Below are positions 1 through 9,422 of a stretch of DNA of 64,000 nt, one piece after another. A program made the translations under genes and the position numbers. The notes below the pieces were generated by a model. The model was not told the DNA's origin. It worked only from the letters and a program-made list of their open reading frames with translations, and did not search any database. The stretch covers positions 2,976,001-3,040,000 of the forward strand of contig NC_005027.1 in assembly GCF_000196115.1 (NCBI RefSeq). The letters are read 5' to 3'. Each line of letters begins with the position of its first letter. The stretch's first letter is position 1. This stretch comes from Rhodopirellula baltica SH 1. Its GTDB lineage: Bacteria; Planctomycetota; Planctomycetia; Pirellulales; Pirellulaceae.

Positions 1-2523
1 GACTCCAATGCATTCGCTTCGCCCGCCAGCGGTGGGTATCGACTCGACGATCTTTACGATTCCAATAACAGGGTCGATCTGGCGAAATTCTTCAGTGGAT
101 CTCAAGGCACGTTGGGCTTGATGGTCGACGCCACCGTTCGCACCGAAGCGATCCCGGCGCACCGCGGCGTGGTGCTGTTCTTCTTCCACCGACTCGATTC
201 AGCCACGCGTGCCGCCGTGTCGGCCCTCGAACATGGACCAATCGCATGCGATGTCATGGACCGCCGCCTCCTTCAAATTGCTCGCGAAGGTGAAAAGCGG
301 TTTGCGGACTTGGTGCCTCGCGAAGCGGAAGCCGCAATGCTGGTTGAGATCCAAGGTGAATCGCTTGGAGATCTTTATGATCGACTCGCCATTTTGCGAC
401 AATCAATCTCCAGTGGCCACGATGCGGCATTTCAATCCGAAGACACCATCCGAGATGAAATTCGCGATCTTTATTGGACGTTGTTTCGACGGGTGATTCC
501 GCGACAGTATCGAGTGCGTGGCACGCAGATGCCGTTGCCATTTGTCGAGGACATCCATTCACCACCGGAGCAATTGCCGGAGATGGTGGTTGCCGTTCAG
601 AACGTTCTCAAGCGTCATCAAACCACCGCGACCATCTTTGCTCATGCCGGTCACGGTCAACTGCATGTTCGCCCCATGCTGGATTTGCAGAAGGAAGAAG
701 ATCGACGAAAGATCCGTCCTCTCAGCGAAGAAATTGCCAGTGTTGTTTGGGACCGCGGTGGACAAATCGGAGTCGAACACGCCGCCGGACTCAGCCGCTC
801 TTACTTGATGCCAAAGCAATCGGGCGAACTTTGGCAAGCGATGGGGCAAGTCAAACGATTGTTCGACCCGTATCACCGTTTCAATCCTGGCAAGCTATTC
901 GGTGCCGTGCTGCAAAAGCCCGATGAGAACCTGCGACCGCTGGATCAAACGATTGAGATCGTCGCCTCCGGACGCAGTGTGATTCCATCGTCTCTGCCGA
1001 TGACAACCGAAAGCGCAACCGACGAAATGAATGCGTCTTCGTCCGCCAAAGCGACGGACGGGCTTGCACAGGATGGATCCAAGACGAAACCATCTTCGGA
1101 CGCGGTACCGCCGGACGACCAATCGTCGGATGATCCTCAGCCGACCAAATGGGTTGCGTCCATGATGCCGCACCAACCGGCACCTCAATTGGAAGTCCTT
1201 CAACACTGGCCCGGTGGCGCTCCCATCACGACGACCACGCGCGCCTGCAACGGGTGTGCTCGCTGCCGTGCTGACGCCTCGGATGAACGCCAGTGTCCCA
1301 TGTTCCGGATCACTTCGATCGAAGAAGCCTCTCCGCGAGCGAAGGCCAATCTGCTTCGAGGAGTCCTGAGCGGACAACTGCCCGTTTCAGAACTCACTGG
1401 AGAACGAGCCAAAGCCGTCGCGGACTTGTGCTTCAATTGTCACTCTTGTCGCGTGGAGTGCCCCGCGTCGGTCAACATTCCAAAGGTTGTCGGCGAAATC
1501 AAAGCTCAGTACGTCGCCACGAACGGTTTGACACTGTCGGATTGGTTGATCGGCCGCATCGACATGTTGGCTGCACTCGGATCACGTGTCGCATGGCTTT
1601 CCAACTGGATGCTTCGGCGACGATCACTTCGATGGTTTGCTGAACGAGCCCTTGGCTTGTCCGCTTCTCGTGAAATTCCATTGCTAGCCAGTGAATCGTT
1701 CGTCCGATACGCCGTGCGAAGACGATGGCACCGAGCCTCGCCGGCCGGCGGATTGAAAGTGGTCTACTTCGTCGACCATTTCGCGAATTATCACGATCCG
1801 GAAATTGGTCGTGCTTTGGCTGAAATCCTTCAACACAATCGCATTGGGTTTTATGTTCCGACGGGCCAAAGCTTGAGCGGGATGGGACGCATCACCGCGG
1901 GCGACCTGAAAGGTGCCCGAAGAGTCGCCAAACGCAACGTTCGCTTGTTGGCCGATGCGGTCAGGCAAGGCTACACGGTCCTGGCGACGGAACCGGCTGC
2001 TGCCTTGTGCTTGAAACACGAATACCCAAACCTGCTCGACACCGAAGACGCTCACCTGGTCGCCGAACACAGCTTTGAAGCATGTCATTACCTGTGGTCA
2101 CTGCACCAAGAAAAGCGTCTGACATTGGAGTTCGAACCCGTTCGGCACCGCATGCTGTATCACCAACCGTGCCACAGTCGAGTTTTGCACAGCGACACCG
2201 CGGCAGCCAACTTGATGCGATTGATTCCAGAACTCGAAGTGGACGTTGTCGCGAAGGGGTGCAGCGGAATGGCTGGGACATGGGGACTGCAGCGTAAGAA
2301 TTACCGCAATAGTTTACGGATTGGATGGCCGATGGTTTCCACGGTTCGCAAGGCGACCACCAGCGCGCCTACAACCGAATGCAGTGCGTGCAAATTGCAA
2401 ATGGAACACGGCGGTGACTACGAAGCCATTCATCCGCTGAAGTTACTGGCGCATTCGTATGGCCGATTACCCGCGTTGAACTTGCGGGGAAAAACTCCAA
2501 ACTCAGGAGGTGTCCGAGCATGA
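1..2523 (+). CDS. FAD/FeS dehydrogenase, YdiJ-like D-2-hydroxyacid dehydrogenase (5' partial)
   Basis: The frame is open to base 1, so the N-terminus lies outside the window; the first internal ATG is at 112, but the codons before it encode the FAD_binding_4 signature GSQGTLG and belong to the protein. The first half is the FAD-linked oxidase domain (FAD_binding_4 plus FAD-oxidase C-terminal part ending in FDPYHRFNPGK). A polar linker follows, then two ferredoxin-like cysteine clusters (CNGCARC...CP and CFNCHSCRVECP), then a C-terminal cysteine-rich domain like those of GlpC/HdrB proteins (HQPCHSR, KGCSGM, ECSACK). This order is known from E. coli YdiJ and other D-2-hydroxyglutarate or D-lactate dehydrogenases that pass electrons from FAD through FeS clusters to a membrane carrier. 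The stop overlaps the moaD start (ATGA), so the genes are probably co-transcribed. The exact substrate cannot be read from sequence. Confidence 0.85.
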   Translation, partial: DSNAFASPASGGYRLDDLYDSNNRVDLAKFFSGSQGTLGLMVDATVRTEAIPAHRGVVLFFFHRLDSATRAAVSALEHGPIACDVMDRRLLQIAREGEKRFADLVPREAEAAMLVEIQGESLGDLYDRLAILRQSISSGHDAAFQSEDTIRDEIRDLYWTLFRRVIPRQYRVRGTQMPLPFVEDIHSPPEQLPEMVVAVQNVLKRHQTTATIFAHAGHGQLHVRPMLDLQKEEDRRKIRPLSEEIASVVWDRGGQIGVEHAAGLSRSYLMPKQSGELWQAMGQVKRLFDPYHRFNPGKLFGAVLQKPDENLRPLDQTIEIVASGRSVIPSSLPMTTESATDEMNASSSAKATDGLAQDGSKTKPSSDAVPPDDQSSDDPQPTKWVASMMPHQPAPQLEVLQHWPGGAPITTTTRACNGCARCRADASDERQCPMFRITSIEEASPRAKANLLRGVLSGQLPVSELTGERAKAVADLCFNCHSCRVECPASVNIPKVVGEIKAQYVATNGLTLSDWLIGRIDMLAALGSRVAWLSNWMLRRRSLRWFAERALGLSASREIPLLASESFVRYAVRRRWHRASPAGGLKVVYFVDHFANYHDPEIGRALAEILQHNRIGFYVPTGQSLSGMGRITAGDLKGARRVAKRNVRLLADAVRQGYTVLATEPAAALCLKHEYPNLLDTEDAHLVAEHSFEACHYLWSLHQEKRLTLEFEPVRHRMLYHQPCHSRVLHSDTAAANLMRLIPELEVDVVAKGCSGMAGTWGLQRKNYRNSLRIGWPMVSTVRKATTSAPTTECSACKLQMEHGGDYEAIHPLKLLAHSYGRLPALNLRGKTPNSGGVRA

Positions 2524-2780
2524 ACGAGCCGCGATCGATCGAAGTTTTGCTGTTCGCCGGTGCCAGCGAGGCCGCCGATGGTGCGGATCGTGTGATCGTC
2601 CAATCGCACGAGAACACCACCGCCAGTGATTTGATGAAGCAACTCGCCGACCAGTATGCCGCTTTGGCACCATTGGCTCAAAGATCACGATTGGCGATCG
2701 ATCAAAAGTACGTGTCGCCCAGTCACGTGATTCAGCCAGGTGCGGAAGTCGCTTTGATTCCACCGGTCAGTGGCGGTTGA
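2520..2780 (+). CDS. moaD: Molybdopterin synthase sulfur carrier subunit MoaD
   Basis: This is an 86-residue ubiquitin-like protein of normal MoaD length ending in the diagnostic Gly-Gly (PPVSGG), whose C-terminus is thiocarboxylated and donates sulfur to cyclic pyranopterin monophosphate. The ATG overlaps the stop of the dehydrogenase gene by four bases, and its own stop overlaps the moaE start, so translation is probably coupled. No other molybdenum cofactor gene lies in the window. The adjoining FAD/FeS dehydrogenase has no visible molybdopterin domain, so the linkage to it may be only transcriptional. Confidence 0.9.
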   Translation: MNEPRSIEVLLFAGASEAADGADRVIVQSHENTTASDLMKQLADQYAALAPLAQRSRLAIDQKYVSPSHVIQPGAEVALIPPVSGG

Positions 2781-3289
2781 TCGTGCCTGTCCAACCCACC
2801 ACCGACGAGAAATCCGGTTCCGTTCACGTCTGTTTGACGGACAAACCTTTGGAACCCATGGTTGCCGCGACGTCCTCCGAAGAACCTTGGCTGGCACACC
2901 CCGACGCGGGTGCGATGCTTTGGTTCCATGGAGTGACTCGCCGCAAAACGGTACAGGGCGATCGCGTTACCGTCACGAAAGAACTTTCGTACACGGCCCA
3001 TCGCGAAATGGCGGTCAAGCAACTCAGAGAGCTTGCTCACGACGCCGTGCGGGAATTCACCTTGCACCGGGTCGTGATTTGGCACCGCCTGGGCGTTGTC
3101 CCGATCGGACAAGCCAGCGTGATCGTCGGATGCAGCAGTTCCCACCGAGTCGCCTCGCTCGATGCGGTTGCCACCATCATGGATCGCTTGAAAAAAGAAG
3201 TTCCGATTTGGAAACAGGAACGATTTGAATCAGGCGACCGCCAATGGATTCACCCGTCACCCACGACGGACGATCCAACGACTCATTGA
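2777..3289 (+). CDS. moaE: Molybdopterin synthase catalytic subunit MoaE
   Basis: A 170-residue MoaE that with MoaD inserts the dithiolene sulfurs into precursor Z to give molybdopterin. Visible family features are the GAMLWFHGVTR strand near the N-terminus, the HRLGVVPIGQASV segment and the catalytic-lysine motif VPIWKQE near the C-terminus. The start is a TTG whose last bases overlap the moaD stop; GTG at 2783 is an alternative two codons in. An extra N-terminal stretch of about 30 residues precedes the core. A symmetrical hairpin lies directly after the stop. Confidence 0.9.
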   Translation: MIVPVQPTTDEKSGSVHVCLTDKPLEPMVAATSSEEPWLAHPDAGAMLWFHGVTRRKTVQGDRVTVTKELSYTAHREMAVKQLRELAHDAVREFTLHRVVIWHRLGVVPIGQASVIVGCSSSHRVASLDAVATIMDRLKKEVPIWKQERFESGDRQWIHPSPTTDDPTTH

Positions 3290-3328
3290 TGTTCGACGAA
3301 AACACCCACCGGGCATTTTCGCGAAACA
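3290..3328. terminator. Possible bidirectional terminator between moaE and csrA
   Basis: The arms CGAAAA and TTTTCG, with an inner CCC/GGG pair and an outer TGTT/AACA pair, form a hairpin in the 55-bp gap between two convergent genes. The A/T-rich outer part of the stem gives a short U-run on either strand. Three mismatches break the stem, so this is a moderate call. Confidence 0.4.
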
Positions 3329-3344
3329 TCACTTCTGACGGCGT

Positions 3345-3569
3345 TCAGTCGCGAGGTGGACGAACGTCCTTCGTAGCCCCCGCACCTGTTTGTGACGCGC
3401 GGCGATTTTCTCGCTGAATCGCGTCATAAACTTCTTGGCGGTGCACTGGAATCGCTTGTGGAGCTTCAATCCCCAGACGCACTTTGTCGCCTCGGATATC
3501 AACGATGGTTACGACCACATCGTCACCAATCATGATGCTTTCGTCGCGGTGTCGGGAAAGGACGAGCAT
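3345..3569 (-). CDS. csrA: Carbon storage regulator / translational repressor CsrA
   Basis: A 74-residue CsrA/RsmA RNA-binding protein. It opens with the invariant MLVLSR strand, then GDDVVVTIVDIRGDKVRLGIEAP and VHRQEVYDAI; the RNA-binding surface is built from the first and last strands of the domain-swapped dimer. Family members bind GGA-containing hairpins in mRNA leaders; in bacteria with fliW, CsrA represses flagellin translation and is sequestered by FliW. The C-terminal tail of about 17 residues is Arg/Thr/Ala-rich and beyond the core. GAGG lies 5-6 bases before the ATG, a good ribosome site for this genome. A terminator after fliW suggests csrA has its own promoter in 3570-3966. Confidence 0.95.
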   Translation of the reverse strand: MLVLSRHRDESIMIGDDVVVTIVDIRGDKVRLGIEAPQAIPVHRQEVYDAIQRENRRASQTGAGATKDVRPPRD

Positions 3570-3966
3570 GGTGTCCTCGGCTTAAGTTGTCGGAGTGGGA
3601 GAGCTTTCGAATCAATTCGTCAGGAATTTCAATGTGTTCACGGCGGCAGTCCATTGCCGAGAGTTGTTGCATTCCATCGCAAAGTTTCGGACGAGGTTCA
3701 CCTGATGAAACAACACCCGTTGTTTCGCCTCGCGTACACCACTCATCGACCCACCGCATGGAATAGTTCACGCATCGGTCAGAAGGTCGGCACGTGCCGG
3801 TCGTGCCGATTCGACTTGGTACCCCGTTTGCAACGCCCACCGATCCCCAACACCGGATCCGGACACGAATTGACTGTTGCAGGTTCACTCCGTGCGTTTT
3901 CCGAGACCCCAGACCACTCGGGCGGACTCAATTGCCGCTTGGTCATCGCTGTACCGCATGCCAACG
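3570..3966. other. Non-coding gap upstream of csrA
   Basis: About 400 bases between the csrA start and the fliW terminator. The overlapping open frames here on both strands look like chance frames: their products resemble no family I know and are rich in Arg, Ser and Cys. The csrA promoter should be here, but I see no convincing -35/-10 pair. Confidence 0.5.
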
Positions 3967-3998
3967 AAAAATGGCGAGCACAGTGAGCGCTCGCCATT
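3967..3998 (-). terminator. Rho-independent terminator after fliW
   Basis: A perfect 10-bp stem (AATGGCGAGC at 3970-3979 with GCTCGCCATT at 3989-3998) and a 9-base loop. Read on the minus strand it is followed at once by a short T run (complement of the AAAA before 3970). It lies 30 bases past the fliW stop. Confidence 0.75.
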
Positions 3999-4027
3999 CG
4001 TGTTTGTTTCAGATGCGTCGTGCCGGC

Positions 4028-4579
4028 TCAGGCGGCCCGTACTTGCGACGTCGGCAGTGGCTTGGCCGATTCAGCCGCCACGGTTGGCAATGGCTGACGC
4101 ATGGGGCGATCGTCGTTTGTGATGACTTGACAACCCAAGCGGCGATCCAAATTCAACATCAAAGGAGCACGCAGGTTGGTCGTCAGTTTCCCGACGTGTC
4201 CGGCGACGGTGGTCATCACGTAGACTTCGGAACCTGATGTCAGGTGCAGGCTCGACAGATCACGGCGACCAATGTGGACGCGATAATCGGGGAAGAACGC
4301 ACGTGGGCTGATCACGGCCAACGCTCGATCACCACGGGCAGCACTTTGCAGCCACGCAACCGAAGCGTTGTCAGGATCTGGAATGAGCGCCCACTGATGA
4401 AGCGATTCCATTCCGATCAAACCTTGCGGGAACAAAAACAACTGATCGGCGTTGAGTTCCAACGTGCCGAAGCGATGACTGTCGATCCGCATGACTTGAT
4501 TCCACTCGTCGAATTTTTTGGTATCCGGGACCGGTCCTGTCCCAGACGGTTCCATCGGGTTCTCCGTCGATACTTTCAT
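4028..4579 (-). CDS. fliW: Flagellar assembly factor FliW
   Basis: A 183-residue FliW. Known role: it binds flagellin, or CsrA when flagellin is exported, and so links flagellin synthesis to filament assembly. Recognisable parts are the N-terminal strand FGTLEL, the motif [15 protein letters not shown], the segment [10 protein letters not shown], and the C-terminal part with [21 protein letters not shown], typical of the family. An N-terminal extension of about 28 residues and a C-terminal tail of about 25 are longer than usual. AGGTGG stands three bases before the ATG. It lies downstream of flgL in the same direction and upstream of csrA. Confidence 0.92.
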
Positions 4580-4699
4580 CGACCACCTGACGATACCAGT
4601 TCACTGAACAATCGAAAAAAAGCGGAAATTCGCTGCAGCCGTCACAACCGGAATTCCCAGCCATCAACGTGGCAGCCGTGCTCGCCTCGAGCCAGTTGA

Positions 4700-6655
4700 C
4701 TACAAGTAGTTCAGAACGGTGATACCCGACGTTTGCCCAACGAATCGCATGGAAGCTTCCAACGCGACCTGACGAGCCTGCAATTCGCTGATCACGACCG
4801 CCAAGTCGGCGTCCATCGCATCGGACAGTTGCGATTGAAGCAATACGTTTTCGTTTTCCACCGCGGTGCGTGAGTCCTGAAGAGCGGAATGCCAAACCCC
4901 AACGCGGCCACGAGTTCGCGTGCTGTCGTCGAGGTCTTCATCCAAGCGAGCTTGAAGACGGCCAATTTCCGAGATATCCCCGTCACGAACCGCTTGCTCA
5001 AGCCGCAACAGCGTGTCGATCGCTCCGCCGGCATCACGAGGCAGGTAATCACGACCATTCAGCACCGCGAAACTGCCGTCGAATTCGCCTTCGGCGGCCG
5101 TTGCATCTTCGGGAATCCATCCCAAATAGGTCCCGGCATCGCTTAAACCCGGTTGCGTGACGCGGATCGGGTCGGCCCCCGGAGGCGCCGTCAATCGCAA
5201 ACCATTCCCGACGTCGTTCAACGTGATCTGAACGCGAAGTGTGTCTTGGTTGTCTGGATGGTTGCGGACTAAATCGATGATCTCACCCACCGTTGCCACA
5301 TCTTCCAACTCCAACTCCAGCTCGACGCCATCGGGTCGAGTGATCACCAAATCAGGACCGGCTGGATTGAAATTCAATCCCCTTCCGCGCGCCAAATCAC
5401 TGATCAGAGTGTCCTCGGTGGCAGTCCGAATCCCCAATTCCGACGCCGCCGTCCCGCCATTCTCGCCAACGCTGTAATCGACTCCCGAACGCAACGCGTG
5501 CAACTCGATCCTGCCCTGCGTTTCGTTCAGCACAGCTCTGACTTCGGCATCGCTTCGGTTGATTGCGATGACAACGTCACCGATCGTTTCAGCATCAGAA
5601 AAATCGATGTTGAATCGTTCGTTTCCGCGATCGATGACCAGTCCGTCGGACAAATCGAGGCCTACGCCATTGTTAAGGTCGGCCAACGGAGTTCCCGCGG
5701 TCACTTGGGGCGACAAGCGGTCGCCAATCAATGGTGGAGCGTGAAAACCTTCCGGGTTGGAGATCAACAAATCCGACGCCAGACGACTTCCGGGTGCATC
5801 TTTAATCGCCAAAGTCCCGGGCAAACCGTCCGCATACTGAACGGTGATCGAATCCGCCCCCAGAGTCACCGACAACGATCGCCCGTCCAAATCCGCCGAA
5901 CGCATGATGTCAGCGACGTCCCCAATGGTCGCCGCCTGACGAAGATCGAGTTCCACGAAATTGTCGCCGTCTGAAACAGTCAACACGCCGGCCTGCACGC
6001 CCGCGCCCTGTTTCATGTCGATCAAACGAGTATCAGCGTTGAGAGCCGCCCCCAACGAGCTTCCCTCGATGAAGGGTTCCCCCAGTCCAATCGCGGATGC
6101 GGCGGTGACAGTGAACTCGGTCCGAGTTCCATCGCCGAGTTTGGTTTGCCCAATTGCCTGGTTGCCGTTGAATCGAACCGTTCCGCTGATGTGTTCCAAT
6201 GCCGATTCGGTTTGCAAAACGCCGCCGAGCAATTGGTGGTCGGTGAACATGCCGTTTCCGGCACTGACAATTTGCTCCATCTGCTGACGAATCGTCATCG
6301 CCAACGCCTCACGTTGGTCATCAGACAAAACGCTCTGTGCGGCCTCCACGGCGGCACCACGCGCTTCGATAATGGCGGTGTCGACTTTGTTAAGCGTCAC
6401 GTCTGCGGATTGGTAAAATGCCTCGGCGGCACTCGCGTTGCGAACCAACTGATCCGTTCGTGAAACTCCTCGCTGCAGTCCGATCGCCCGCGAAGCTGCC
6501 GCTGGATCATCGCTGATGCTCAACACTCGACGGCCAGTGCTAAGCTGATCGTACTGGCGTTGGATCGCCAATTGGTCGCTGTTGAGCTGGAACATCAACC
6601 GCTGGTTCTGCAGCGGCGTGCTCGTACGGTTGGTTGCGACGGGAAGTAGTGACAT
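4700..6655 (-). CDS. flgL: Flagellar hook-associated protein FlgL (HAP3), enlarged
   Basis: The first 140 residues are a flagellin N-terminal helical domain (LSTGRRVLSISDDPAAA is the hallmark), and the last 90 are the matching C-terminal helix domain. These pack together in the hook-filament junction. The protein is exported by the flagellar type III system without a cleaved signal peptide. At 651 residues it is about twice a typical FlgL. The extra length is a central surface region holding three repeats of Flagellin_IN type at about residues 208-255, 322-368 and 416-468; each has a D-L-x-x-G-x-G-L turn and an A-T-I/V-G-D/E-V/I segment. fliW follows 120 bases downstream. The start shows no clear Shine-Dalgarno. 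Confidence 0.88.
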   Translation of the reverse strand: MSLLPVATNRTSTPLQNQRLMFQLNSDQLAIQRQYDQLSTGRRVLSISDDPAAASRAIGLQRGVSRTDQLVRNASAAEAFYQSADVTLNKVDTAIIEARGAAVEAAQSVLSDDQREALAMTIRQQMEQIVSAGNGMFTDHQLLGGVLQTESALEHISGTVRFNGNQAIGQTKLGDGTRTEFTVTAASAIGLGEPFIEGSSLGAALNADTRLIDMKQGAGVQAGVLTVSDGDNFVELDLRQAATIGDVADIMRSADLDGRSLSVTLGADSITVQYADGLPGTLAIKDAPGSRLASDLLISNPEGFHAPPLIGDRLSPQVTAGTPLADLNNGVGLDLSDGLVIDRGNERFNIDFSDAETIGDVVIAINRSDAEVRAVLNETQGRIELHALRSGVDYSVGENGGTAASELGIRTATEDTLISDLARGRGLNFNPAGPDLVITRPDGVELELELEDVATVGEIIDLVRNHPDNQDTLRVQITLNDVGNGLRLTAPPGADPIRVTQPGLSDAGTYLGWIPEDATAAEGEFDGSFAVLNGRDYLPRDAGGAIDTLLRLEQAVRDGDISEIGRLQARLDEDLDDSTRTRGRVGVWHSALQDSRTAVENENVLLQSQLSDAMDADLAVVISELQARQVALEASMRFVGQTSGITVLNYL

Positions 6656-6825
6656 GTTTCAACGATGCGATATGGTTCGAAGACACCGTCCGAAAGCACG
6701 AGGAAAGTATTTTCGGTATCGTTGTAATCGGCACGATCGACATCTCGACTGTAGATCAATCCATTCGCGATCGTCGCCGGCGCCGCTAAAGAGCCGGTAT
6801 CGATGACAACGGACCGAGAAAGAAC

Positions 6826-7458
6826 ATGATTTTCATCAGCACCATGCAGTTGACTCGGACCCTGGAACGGGGGGAGTTCTACTGCCCAACCTGCGAATCG
6901 ATCCAGGGTTACCGTCATCGTACGAAACGCACGTTTCTGACCCTGTATTTCATCCCGGTCATTCCGATCAGCGCCCCCGAACCGTTCATCCAGTGCGACA
7001 ACTGCAAATCGCCCTGGGATCTGAGCGTTCTGCACATCGACCAACGCACGCACGAACAAGTTCGCGAAAATCAGTTTCGCAACGAGGCAATTCGGTCCTG
7101 CGTTTTGATGACGTTGGAAGACGAAGAAATCTCCGAACCCGAGATTCAGTCATTACTTCGAATCAGCCGAGTGATTCTGGAAAACCCGATCTCCCGAGAA
7201 GAACTGGGGCGGCTGTGTTCGGTCGCCATGCATTCGGGAATTGAAACGCAAAACTATGTCATGACCGTTTCCAAACGCTGGAACATGCAACAGCGTTTGC
7301 TCGCTCTACAGGCTATGTTCCTAGCGGCCTCGTCCTGCGAGGAAGAAGTCTCCGATGCCAAAATTCGTCAACTCGGTCGCCTAAAAGATCTACTCGAGCT
7401 AACCGAAACCGAATTTGAAGCGGTCATCGAAGATTCGCTGATGTACGCAGGCGTTTGA
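6826..7458 (+). CDS. Zinc-ribbon protein with TerB-like helical domain
   Basis: A 210-residue protein. Residues about 14-60 hold two CxxC knuckles (CPTC and CDNC) separated by a hydrophobic strand FLTLYFIPVIPI, as in the zinc-ribbon family that often fronts membrane or TerB proteins. The rest is all-helical and acidic, with the E-E-I-S-E-x-E and EEEVSDAKI pattern of TerB-like domains. TerB domains are linked to tellurite/stress responses, but the function of this arrangement is unknown. It is divergent from flgL and convergent with the DUF202 gene, whose stop lies 6 bases from its own. ATG at 6844 is an alternative start. Confidence 0.6.
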   Translation: MIFISTMQLTRTLERGEFYCPTCESIQGYRHRTKRTFLTLYFIPVIPISAPEPFIQCDNCKSPWDLSVLHIDQRTHEQVRENQFRNEAIRSCVLMTLEDEEISEPEIQSLLRISRVILENPISREELGRLCSVAMHSGIETQNYVMTVSKRWNMQQRLLALQAMFLAASSCEEEVSDAKIRQLGRLKDLLELTETEFEAVIEDSLMYAGV

Positions 7459-7464
7459 CCGCGT

Positions 7465-7761
7465 TCATTGGCAATCCGATCGCACCCGTCGCATGGTTTG
7501 AAGAAAGCGAACGAAACCGGCCAACAGAACGACCGCACCGATCCCGATCGCGCCATATCCCGCGATCAATAATTCGCGAGACTCGCCGAAGAACTTGATC
7601 AGCGTTCCCCCGGTTCCCACCATCATCAACGACGTCCGCAAATACGCCAGCAACGTCCGCTCGTTAGCAAGATCCGTTCGGATCACCGCCAAGTCGTTCC
7701 GTTTGCGTGCGAGCAGATCGCCGGTTGATTCAGATGTCGATTCGGTGCCGGGTTCGCTCAT
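7465..7761 (-). CDS. DUF202 family small membrane protein
   Basis: A 98-residue protein with the DUF202 signature RTDLANERTLLAYLRTSL followed by two membrane helices (about residues 43-60 and 67-87). Related proteins (E. coli YidH/YidG, yeast VTC C-terminal domain) sit in the inner membrane, and the domain recurs with polyphosphate and transporter proteins. It begins two bases after the sthA stop and must share its transcript. Function here is not known. Confidence 0.75.
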   Translation of the reverse strand: MSEPGTESTSESTGDLLARKRNDLAVIRTDLANERTLLAYLRTSLMMVGTGGTLIKFFGESRELLIAGYGAIGIGAVVLLAGFVRFLQTMRRVRSDCQ

Positions 7762-7763
7762 AT

Positions 7764-9257
7764 TTAAAAAAGCCGGTTGAGTCCGTTCAACGCCGCGACT
7801 CGATACGCTTCGGCCATGGTTGGATAGTTGAACGTCGTTTCGATGAAGTAATCGATCGTGTTCTGCCTTCCCGGTTGATTCATGATCGCCTGGCCAATGT
7901 GAATGATCTCCGACGCGTTGGCACCAAAGCAGTGCACGCCAAGGATCTCTTTGGTTTCGCGATGAAACAATAGCTTCAACATGCCGGTGGTTTCACCGGT
8001 GATCTGAGCACGGGCCAGCGAGCGAAATTGTGCTTGGCCAACTTCATAGGGAACGCACCGCTCGGTCAATTCACGTTCAGTCGAACCGACCGAGCTGATT
8101 TCGGGGCTGGTGTAGATGCCTGTTGGAATGTCGTTGAGCCGTAAATTGCCATCCACTCGCCCCAACAAATGCATTCCCGCGGCGCGGCCTTGCGTGTAAG
8201 CGGCACTGGCTAGCGAAGGAATTCCAATGACATCGCCGACGGCGTAGATGTGCGGCAAGCAAGTTTGAAAATGCTCGTCGACGACAATTTGGCCGCGACT
8301 GTTTGCTTCGATCGGAAGGTTCTTCAGCCCCAAGTCATCTGTGTTGCCTTGGCGACCATTCGCCCACAGGAACACATCGGTCTTGAGCACTTTGCCACTT
8401 TTCAGTCGCAAGATCACGCCATCGTCCAGGCCTTCGATGCTTTCCATTGTCTCGTTGTGGCGAATGATGACGCCCTGATCACGCAAATGATACGACAACG
8501 CATCAATGATTTCGTCGTCCAGGAACTCCAACAACTTGTCTCGCGTGTTGATCAAATTGACTTTGATCCCCAGGTTGCGAAACATCGAAGCGTATTCAGT
8601 TCCAATCACGCCGGCGCCATACACCGTGATTGATGTTGGCTTGTCCTTCATTTCCAGAATCGTGTCGCTATCGAAAATTCTGGGATGTGAAAAGTCAACG
8701 CCTTTGGGACGGTAAGGTCGCGATCCGGTTGAGATCACGAATGCGGCCGCGGTGATCAATTCCCCGTTGTCGATCGTGATCGTGTGCTCGTCGACAAAGC
8801 GTGCTTGTCCGCGAGAGATCGGGACCGAGTTGCGATCATAAAACGATTGCCGCATGGTGACTTGACGGCCGATGATCGCCTGCGTACCACGGTTGAGCTG
8901 TTCCATGCTCGGGCTGGCCGCGAATCCCATTTCTCGCATCACAGGATTCTTCAGCGATTTCATGGTGCTGGTCACTGCGTATCGCAGGGCCTTGCTGGGG
9001 ATTGTCCCCCAGTGGGTGCAACCACCACCAATTTGCCGATAGCGTTCCGCAACACCAACACGCAATCCACCTTTCGCAGCTTGCATGGCGGCACCTTCGC
9101 CGCCCGGTCCGGTGCCAATGACAAATAAATCAAAATCAAATTTGTCAGGTGCGGGCTTGGCGGCTGGCTTCGCTTCGGGGGCAGGCAAATTGATATCCGG
9201 TGTTTCGTCGGGCGACGCCGCCCCGTTGGACGAGGAGGATTCGGTCGCTGATGACAT
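7764..9257 (-). CDS. sthA: Soluble pyridine nucleotide transhydrogenase SthA
   Basis: A flavoprotein of the dihydrolipoamide dehydrogenase superfamily that catalyses hydride exchange between NADPH and NAD+. FAD-binding [15 protein letters not shown] is near residue 48, and [16 protein letters not shown] replaces the CxxxxC redox disulfide of related reductases, the mark of SthA. The NAD-binding motif [13 protein letters not shown] motif YAVGDVIG and C-terminal dimerisation domain are intact. At 497 residues it is longer than E. coli SthA because of a Ser/Pro/Ala-rich N-terminal extension of about 40 residues. AGGGAA precedes the ATG. Two bases separate it from the DUF202 gene. The role is inferred to be NADPH/NADH balance. 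Confidence 0.9.
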   Translation of the reverse strand: MSSATESSSSNGAASPDETPDINLPAPEAKPAAKPAPDKFDFDLFVIGTGPGGEGAAMQAAKGGLRVGVAERYRQIGGGCTHWGTIPSKALRYAVTSTMKSLKNPVMREMGFAASPSMEQLNRGTQAIIGRQVTMRQSFYDRNSVPISRGQARFVDEHTITIDNGELITAAAFVISTGSRPYRPKGVDFSHPRIFDSDTILEMKDKPTSITVYGAGVIGTEYASMFRNLGIKVNLINTRDKLLEFLDDEIIDALSYHLRDQGVIIRHNETMESIEGLDDGVILRLKSGKVLKTDVFLWANGRQGNTDDLGLKNLPIEANSRGQIVVDEHFQTCLPHIYAVGDVIGIPSLASAAYTQGRAAGMHLLGRVDGNLRLNDIPTGIYTSPEISSVGSTERELTERCVPYEVGQAQFRSLARAQITGETTGMLKLLFHRETKEILGVHCFGANASEIIHIGQAIMNQPGRQNTIDYFIETTFNYPTMAEAYRVAALNGLNRLF

Positions 9258-9422
9258 GACTCGTTCCCTGAAATTTGCAATGAATCGCGAGTCAATTCAG
9301 CGTTGGCCGCCTCACCGTTCGCTTCGTGTCTCGACATGATTGGGTACCACGGAGCGTCGTTTTCTGTTCGAATCATGGCTCGAAAGAATCCGTCACCCCG
9401 TCGAATAAGTCTTGTTTGTACG

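Noticed and set aside
3523-3997. Overlapping frames on both strands between csrA and fliW
   Set aside because: They overlap each other and csrA, have odd Arg/Cys/Ser composition, and no resemblance to known families.
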